From: an uncultured Eubacteriales bacterium
GTDB taxonomy: Bacteria; Bacillota; Clostridia; Oscillospirales; Oscillospiraceae
Assembly: GCA_900546415.1 (NCBI GenBank)
Contig: URCY01000068.1
Coordinates: 1-8,134 of the forward strand
DNA length: 8,134 nucleotides
Direction of reading: 5' to 3'
Under the pieces are notes generated by a model, which was not told the origin of the DNA, did not search any database, and worked only from the letters and a program-made list of their open reading frames with translations. Below are positions 4,900 to 8,134 of the stretch, in pieces. A program made the position numbers and the translations under genes. Position 1 is the stretch's first letter. Each line of letters opens with the position of its first letter.

Positions 4900-4958
4900 T
4901 GATTTACTTATGAATTTTTTGTAACACTCTGCGCCGTTCCTACCCTACTATGTGCAAA

Positions 4959-4990
4959 ACCCGCACCGTCCATGCAAAGACGGTGCGGGT
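4959..4990 (-). terminator. Terminator of the pepF operon
   Basis: ACCCGCACCGTC and GACGGTGCGGGT form a perfect 12-bp stem with an 8-nt loop. On the minus strand it is followed by TTTTGC, and by ATGTGTTTT on the plus strand. The pepF operon reads toward it, and no plus-strand gene precedes it, so it is assigned to the minus strand. It lies about 170 nt beyond the operon's last stop codon because a MITE-like element sits between. Confidence 0.75.
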
Positions 4991-5001
4991 CATGTGTTTT
5001 A

Positions 5002-5162
5002 AGGAAGCTCTGATTCAATCGCAAGAGTGGTCAGCAAGGGATTTTGTTCCAGATTGAGGTTTGGAAGTCGCAAGAATCCTTTACGTATTTCAAGATTTTC
5101 AAACCGATAAGCTGGGGCAAAAGACCCACTGAGCGCCGCAGCTGATTGATTCAGAGGTTCCT
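5002..5162. mobile_element. MITE-like element, about 161 bp, flanked by TA
   Basis: The ends are terminal inverted repeats: AGGAAGCTCTGATTCAATC on the left (5002-5020) and its reverse complement with two mismatches on the right (5144-5162). TA dinucleotides flank both sides (5000-5001 and 5163-5164), as expected for a TA target duplication of IS630/Tc1-mariner or some IS5-type elements. It is too short for a transposase. A small minus-strand frame crossing it has no ribosome binding site and is not a gene. It lies between the last stop codon of the pepF operon and its terminator, which fits a recent insertion. The transposase family that moved it is not known. Confidence 0.7.
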
Positions 5163-5434
5163 TAGATGTGTGCCTCGAGCCACGCAAGCATGTCCGCGCG
5201 CCCTTCCTCGCTCATGGGGAAGGTCTGCTGCGCCTCCATCTCGCTCAGCTCATAGCACAGCCTGCCGTGCCACAACTCCGCGACCATGGAGCTTTGCTCC
5301 AGATCGGCCTCCTTCCCGGCCATCACGACCTGCGGCGCGATGCGAAAGCGCAGCTCGCCGAGGCTGCCGGTGAAAATGTTCTGATTGGCGAAGCTATGCA
5401 GCGTGGGCAGGTAGATCTCAGGCGTTTCAGCCAT
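5162..5434 (-). CDS. 90-residue conserved-looking protein coupled to PepF
   Basis: The ORF starts MAETPEIYLPTLHSFANQNI at an ATG overlapping the pepF stop by 8 nt (ATGGCTGA), so it is translationally coupled. The sequence is soluble and small, with alternating strands (GELRFRIAPQVV) followed by acidic helical segments (ADLEQSSMVAELWHGRLCYE), ending DMLAWLEAHI. It has no signal peptide, membrane segment or cysteine cluster. I recall similar short unnamed ORFs beside pepF in other Clostridia, but cannot verify that here. A partner or modulator of the peptidase is plausible. The last base of the gene lies in the flanking MITE, so the C-terminus may have been altered. Confidence 0.7.
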   Translation of the reverse strand: MAETPEIYLPTLHSFANQNIFTGSLGELRFRIAPQVVMAGKEADLEQSSMVAELWHGRLCYELSEMEAQQTFPMSEEGRADMLAWLEAHI

Positions 5435-7232
5435 CGACCAGCGCTTCCATCTCGTCGAGCAGCTCACCGAAGAGCGCCAGAGCGTCCTCGACCGGCTTGG
5501 TCGTGCTCATGTCGACACCCGCGCCGCGCAGCAGGTCGATCGGGCTCTTGCTGCATCCGCCGGAGAGGAATTGCAGATAGTCCTTGACCGCCGGAGCACC
5601 CTCGCGCAGGATACGGCGCGACAGCGCGATCGCTGCGGAATAACCGGTGGCATACTGGAAGACATAGTAATTATAATAGAAGTGCGGAATGCGCATCCAC
5701 TCCATTGCGATCTCGTCGTCAAGAACAATGCCGTCGCCGAAATACAGCTTGACTAGACGGCGATACTCGTCGTTGAGCGCCTCGGCCGTCAGCGCCTTGC
5801 CCTCCTTGTTCATCCTGCCGATGTTCAGCTCGAACTCGGCGAACATGGTCTGGCGGTAGAGCGTTCCGCGGAACTGCTCGAGGAAATGGTTGATGAGGTA
5901 GGCGCGCTCCTTCTTGTCCGTCGTGCGCTTGAGCAGATATTCCATCAGCAGCGCCTCGTTGCAGGTGGAGGCGACCTCTGCGACAAAAATGACGTAATCC
6001 GCATCGATCGGGTTCTGCGTCTTATTCGAGAGGTAGGAATGCAGCGCGTGACCCATCTCGTGTGCAAGCGTGAACTGGCTGTCGAGCGTGCCGGTGTAGT
6101 TCAAAAGGACATACGGATGCACGCGCGCGCCCGCGGAATACGCGCCGGAACGCTTGCCTGCGTTCTCGTAGACATCGATCCAGCGGTTGTCAAAGCCCTC
6201 CTGCAGAATACGGCGATAGTCCTCGCCGAGCGGCTCGAGCGCGTCATAGACGAGCTTCTTTGCATCGTCGATGCTGCTCTTCTTGTCGACGCCGTCGACG
6301 AGCGGCGTGTAGACGTCATAGAAATGCAGCTCGTCCACGCCCAGCAGCTTCTTGCGCAGCTCCACATAGCGATACATTTTGTCCATATTCTTGTGGACGG
6401 CCTCGATCAGGTTCGTATAGACCGACGTGGGAACGTTCGTCTCATCCAGCGAGGCAGCCATCGCGGAATCATACTTGCGTGCGTCGGCGCTGAATTGCAG
6501 CGCCTTGACCTGCGCCGAGAGGATGCCCGCGATTGTGTTCTTGAACTTGCCGTAGCCGTGATACAGCCCCTCAAAGGCATTCTTGCGCAGCGTGCGGTCG
6601 GCGCTCTCCATGTAGGAGATGAAGGTGCCCTGCGAAAGCGGATGCTTGTTGCCCTCGGCGTCGGCGACGTCGTCAAAGGTCAGATCGGCGTCGGCGAACA
6701 GGCTGTAAAGCGTGCCGGGCGCGCTGCATACCTCGCCGGAGGAGGCCAGCAGCTTTTCCTCGGCGGGCGTGAGCACATGCGCACGGCGGCGCAGAATGTT
6801 GTTCAGATAGCGGCGATAACGCTCCAGCCCCGGCTCGGCGGCATAGAAGCTCTTAAGCGTCTCGTCATCGATGCGCATCAGCTCGGGCGTCTCGAAGCTC
6901 GTGGCCGCGCCGTACTCGACGTATGCGCTCATGATGCCGCTCTCCATCGCCTGATACTTCGACACACGTGTGTCTTCGTCACTGCGGCGCTCGGCATAAT
7001 TCACGAGGTCGCTCAGGTAGACTGCAGCCTGCTCAACGAGCTTCAGATAGGCCAGCAGCTCTGTGGCGGACTGGCTGATCTTTCCGTTATAGCCCGCCAT
7101 CTCGGCAGTCAGCTTCTTGAATTTCGCAAGATCCGCCTCATAGGCCTCGTCGGACGGATAGAGATCCTCCAGCGCCCACTTATCGGCCTCGCAAAGCTCG
7201 GTTCGTTCCGGAATTTTTTTTACTTCGCTCAT
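5427..7232 (-). CDS. pepF: Oligoendopeptidase F (M3B family zinc metallopeptidase)
   Basis: The 601-residue product cleaves short peptides in the cytoplasm, and in relatives supports peptide recycling and nutrition. The M3 zinc site is clear: HEMGH at residues 391-395 (two ligands and the catalytic Glu392) and Glu419 as the third ligand, 28 residues after His391 as in known PepF enzymes. The N-terminal half is helical (an EDLYPSDEAYEADLAKF segment near residue 22 is typical). The FYYNYYVFQYATGYSAAIAL stretch near the C-terminus is another M3B hallmark. Length matches lactococcal PepF. I chose the ATG at 7232 because GGAGGG lies 7 nt upstream; the TTG at 7247 overlaps that site. It heads an operon with the 90-residue protein. 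The long plus-strand frame at 5886-7280 is a GC-rich shadow. Confidence 0.97.
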   Translation of the reverse strand: MSEVKKIPERTELCEADKWALEDLYPSDEAYEADLAKFKKLTAEMAGYNGKISQSATELLAYLKLVEQAAVYLSDLVNYAERRSDEDTRVSKYQAMESGIMSAYVEYGAATSFETPELMRIDDETLKSFYAAEPGLERYRRYLNNILRRRAHVLTPAEEKLLASSGEVCSAPGTLYSLFADADLTFDDVADAEGNKHPLSQGTFISYMESADRTLRKNAFEGLYHGYGKFKNTIAGILSAQVKALQFSADARKYDSAMAASLDETNVPTSVYTNLIEAVHKNMDKMYRYVELRKKLLGVDELHFYDVYTPLVDGVDKKSSIDDAKKLVYDALEPLGEDYRRILQEGFDNRWIDVYENAGKRSGAYSAGARVHPYVLLNYTGTLDSQFTLAHEMGHALHSYLSNKTQNPIDADYVIFVAEVASTCNEALLMEYLLKRTTDKKERAYLINHFLEQFRGTLYRQTMFAEFELNIGRMNKEGKALTAEALNDEYRRLVKLYFGDGIVLDDEIAMEWMRIPHFYYNYYVFQYATGYSAAIALSRRILREGAPAVKDYLQFLSGGCSKSPIDLLRGAGVDMSTTKPVEDALALFGELLDEMEALVDG

Positions 7233-7273
7233 AGCGTTACCCTCCAATGTGTATATTTTTCCGTTTCCATTTC

Positions 7274-7302
7274 ATTATAGCATCCCCTGCGCGGATTTTC
7301 AA
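7274..7302 (-). promoter_or_regulatory. Promoter of pepF
   Basis: On the minus strand, TTGAAA (7297-7302), 17 nt, then a perfect TATAAT (7274-7279). The leader to the pepF ATG is about 35 nt. Its -35 box directly abuts the -35 of the proposed divergent promoter, so the two promoters probably compete or share regulation. Confidence 0.75.
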
Positions 7303-7331
7303 TTGCTTTTTCCGCCGTTCGGCGTTATCAT
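7303..7331 (+). promoter_or_regulatory. Probable promoter of the flavoprotein gene
   Basis: TTGCTT (7303-7308), 17 nt, then TATCAT (7326-7331). Both boxes are moderate. A perfect inverted repeat CGCCG-TT-CGGCG (7313-7324) sits in the spacer and could be an operator or a chance hairpin. The ribosome binding site AAAGGAG follows at 7351-7357. Confidence 0.45.
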
Positions 7332-7365
7332 ATAGATGTGCGAAGAATTGAAAGGAGCGAATTTC

Positions 7366-7986
7366 ATGAAGGTTCTCTTATTCAACGGCAGTCCACGCCC
7401 CAACGGCTGCACCTACACCGCGCTCTGCGAGGTCGCGGGCGCCCTGCAGCAGGACGGCATCGAGACGGAGCTGGTGCAAGTCGGCGCACAGCCGGTCGCG
7501 GGCTGCATCGCCTGCGGAAAATGCCGGGGCGGCAAGGGCTGCATCTTTGACGACGGCGTGAACCGTCTGGCAGAGCGGCTGGACGAATTCGACGGCATCA
7601 TCGTCGGCGCGCCGGTCTACTACGCCGGGCCGAGCGGGCAGTCGACCGCCTTCCTCGACCGGCTGTTTTACAGCGCCGGAGGCAAGCTGACCGGGAAGCC
7701 GGGCGCGGCCGTGGTCTCCTGCCGACGCGGCGGCGCTTCGGCCGCCTTTGACCGTCTGAACAAATATTTCGGCATAAACTCTATGCCGATCGTCACCTCG
7801 CAATACTGGAATCAGGTGCACGGCAATTCGCCCGACGAGGTGCGACGCGACGAGGAAGGGCTGCAAACCATGCGCACACTCGGTCACAACATGGCGTGGC
7901 TGCTGCATTGCATCGAGGCAGGCAGAGCTGCAGGGATCAAATACCCGGAACGTGAGGCGCCTCTGCGGACAAATTTTATCCGATAA
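7366..7986 (+). CDS. Flavodoxin-fold NAD(P)H-dependent oxidoreductase, iron-sulfur-flavoprotein-like
   Basis: The 206-residue protein starts at an ATG 8 nt after AAAGGAG. It shows the FMN_red/flavodoxin-like fold: an MKVLLFNGSPRPNGCT phosphate-binding loop at 1-16, a second strand with APVYYAGPSGQ (82-92) at the flavin ring, and FLDR (97-100). Residues 47-59 contain C-x2-C-x2-C-x5-C (GCIACGKC, then GKGCIF). This compact spacing is the kind seen for the 4Fe-4S cluster of iron-sulfur flavoproteins (Isf), while simple NADPH:FMN reductases lack it. It would move electrons between NAD(P)H or ferredoxin and FMN; the substrate is unknown. It is divergent from pepF and convergent with the rRNA operon, apparently monocistronic. 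Confidence 0.88.
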   Translation: MKVLLFNGSPRPNGCTYTALCEVAGALQQDGIETELVQVGAQPVAGCIACGKCRGGKGCIFDDGVNRLAERLDEFDGIIVGAPVYYAGPSGQSTAFLDRLFYSAGGKLTGKPGAAVVSCRRGGASAAFDRLNKYFGINSMPIVTSQYWNQVHGNSPDEVRRDEEGLQTMRTLGHNMAWLLHCIEAGRAAGIKYPEREAPLRTNFIR

Positions 7987-7994
7987 TCAGCAAG

Positions 7995-8040
7995 AAACGC
8001 GCGGGCAGCATCCTCAAACGGTGCCGCCCGCGCGTTTTCA
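7995..8040 (+). terminator. Terminator of the flavoprotein gene
   Basis: AAACGCGCGGGC (7995-8006) pairs with GCCCGCGCGTTT (8026-8037), with GCA/TGC extending inside after one mismatch. TTTTCAT follows. It begins 8 nt after the stop codon. Its minus-strand side also has a short T run and could back up the rRNA terminator. Confidence 0.8.
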
Positions 8041-8075
8041 TAAAAATGCCCTCTGCACACATTCGTGCAGAGGGC
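8041..8075 (-). terminator. Terminator of the rRNA operon
   Basis: GCCCTCTGCAC (8048-8058) and GTGCAGAGGGC (8065-8075) form a perfect 11-bp stem with a 6-nt loop. On the minus strand it is followed by ATTTTTATG, the expected U tract. It lies just downstream of the 5S rRNA 3' end. Confidence 0.8.
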
Positions 8076-8083
8076 TTGCAAAT

Positions 8084-8134
8084 GTTGGCGTTACCTATTT
8101 TCACAGCCAGTCGCCCGGCAACTATCGTCGGCGC
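8084..8134 (-). rRNA. rrf: 5S rRNA, 3' portion, cut by the window edge
   Basis: The minus-strand sequence at the right edge reads GCCGACGATAGTTGCCGGGC, then GACTGGCTGTGAAAATAGG and GTAACGCCAAC. It matches the helix IV/loop E and 3' helix pattern of bacterial 5S rRNA (compare CCGAUGGUAGU and GAGAGUAGG in E. coli). The terminator immediately downstream supports this. Only the last ~50 nt are present; the exact 3' end is estimated. The 23S and 16S genes should lie to the right of the window. Confidence 0.85.

Noticed and set aside
4182..4913. Plus-strand frame of 243 codons across the MarR/membrane-protein operon.
   Set aside because: Runs antisense to two overlapping genes with motifs and ribosome binding sites, and through the marR promoter.
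4999..5187. Minus-strand 62-codon frame across the MITE-like element.
   Set aside because: It crosses the element boundaries and the 3' end of the 90-residue gene in another frame, without a ribosome binding site. It is probably only a frequently predicted ORF of the repeat.
5886..7280. Plus-strand open frame of 464 codons opposite pepF.
   Set aside because: It is antisense to a clear M3B peptidase, has a composition of Arg, Ala, Leu and Val without motif, and no ribosome binding site. It is a shadow of GC-rich coding DNA.
1..8134. CRISPR arrays, tRNA genes and integrase or transposase genes.
   Set aside because: No regularly spaced repeats, no tRNA cloverleaf pattern and no recombinase motifs were seen on either strand.

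Overview
The window looks like chromosomal DNA of a GC-rich Gram-positive anaerobe of the class Clostridia (an Oscillospiraceae/Ruminococcaceae-type gut organism is my best guess). The grounds are strong AAAGGAG ribosome binding sites, consensus TTGACA/TATAAT promoters, an SLH plus BspA-type leucine-rich-repeat surface protein, a PepF-type peptidase, and a 5S rRNA 3' end of Firmicute type. The taxonomy is inference.

Region 1 (1 to about 1860) is accessory, probably the end of an integrative element or degraded prophage. It opens with a perfect palindrome of at least 52 bp and a leftward promoter serving something outside the window. Next is a compact locus with the anatomy of a type I toxin-antitoxin module. 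A 27-residue membrane peptide (267-350) is read from a consensus promoter whose spacer is filled by a perfect 20-bp palindrome. Its Shine-Dalgarno site is buried in a GAAA-capped hairpin, and a convergent promoter at 452-480 would produce an antisense RNA. Small element-type genes follow: a ribbon-helix-helix-like protein with no good start codon, a J-domain protein with HPD motif, and three small unknown ORFs. A terminator at 1820-1849 closes the group. A possible minus-strand small RNA covers the ribosome binding site of the J-domain gene.

Region 2 (about 1860-3609) is an SLH/LRR surface-protein gene without signal peptide, ribosome binding site or credible start codon. It abuts tandem repeats just after the accessory segment, so I read it as a 5'-truncated gene at an element/chromosome junction.

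Region 3 (3641-4900, minus strand) is a two-gene operon: a MarR-family regulator overlapping by 14 nt a polytopic membrane protein that resembles the YjdF/DUF2238 group. Its promoter carries a near-perfect inverted repeat over the -10, probably the regulator's own operator.

Region 4 (4959-7302, minus strand) holds oligoendopeptidase F, a translationally coupled 90-residue unknown protein, a 161-bp MITE-like element and a strong terminator. The MITE sits between the stop codon and the terminator and supplies the first base of the stop codon.

Region 5 (7303-8134) is a divergently transcribed flavodoxin-fold reductase with an iron-sulfur-flavoprotein-like cysteine cluster. It runs convergently into the terminator and 3' end of a 5S rRNA on the minus strand, so an rRNA operon lies just to the right.

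The most interesting part is the toxin-antitoxin-like locus at 188-480.
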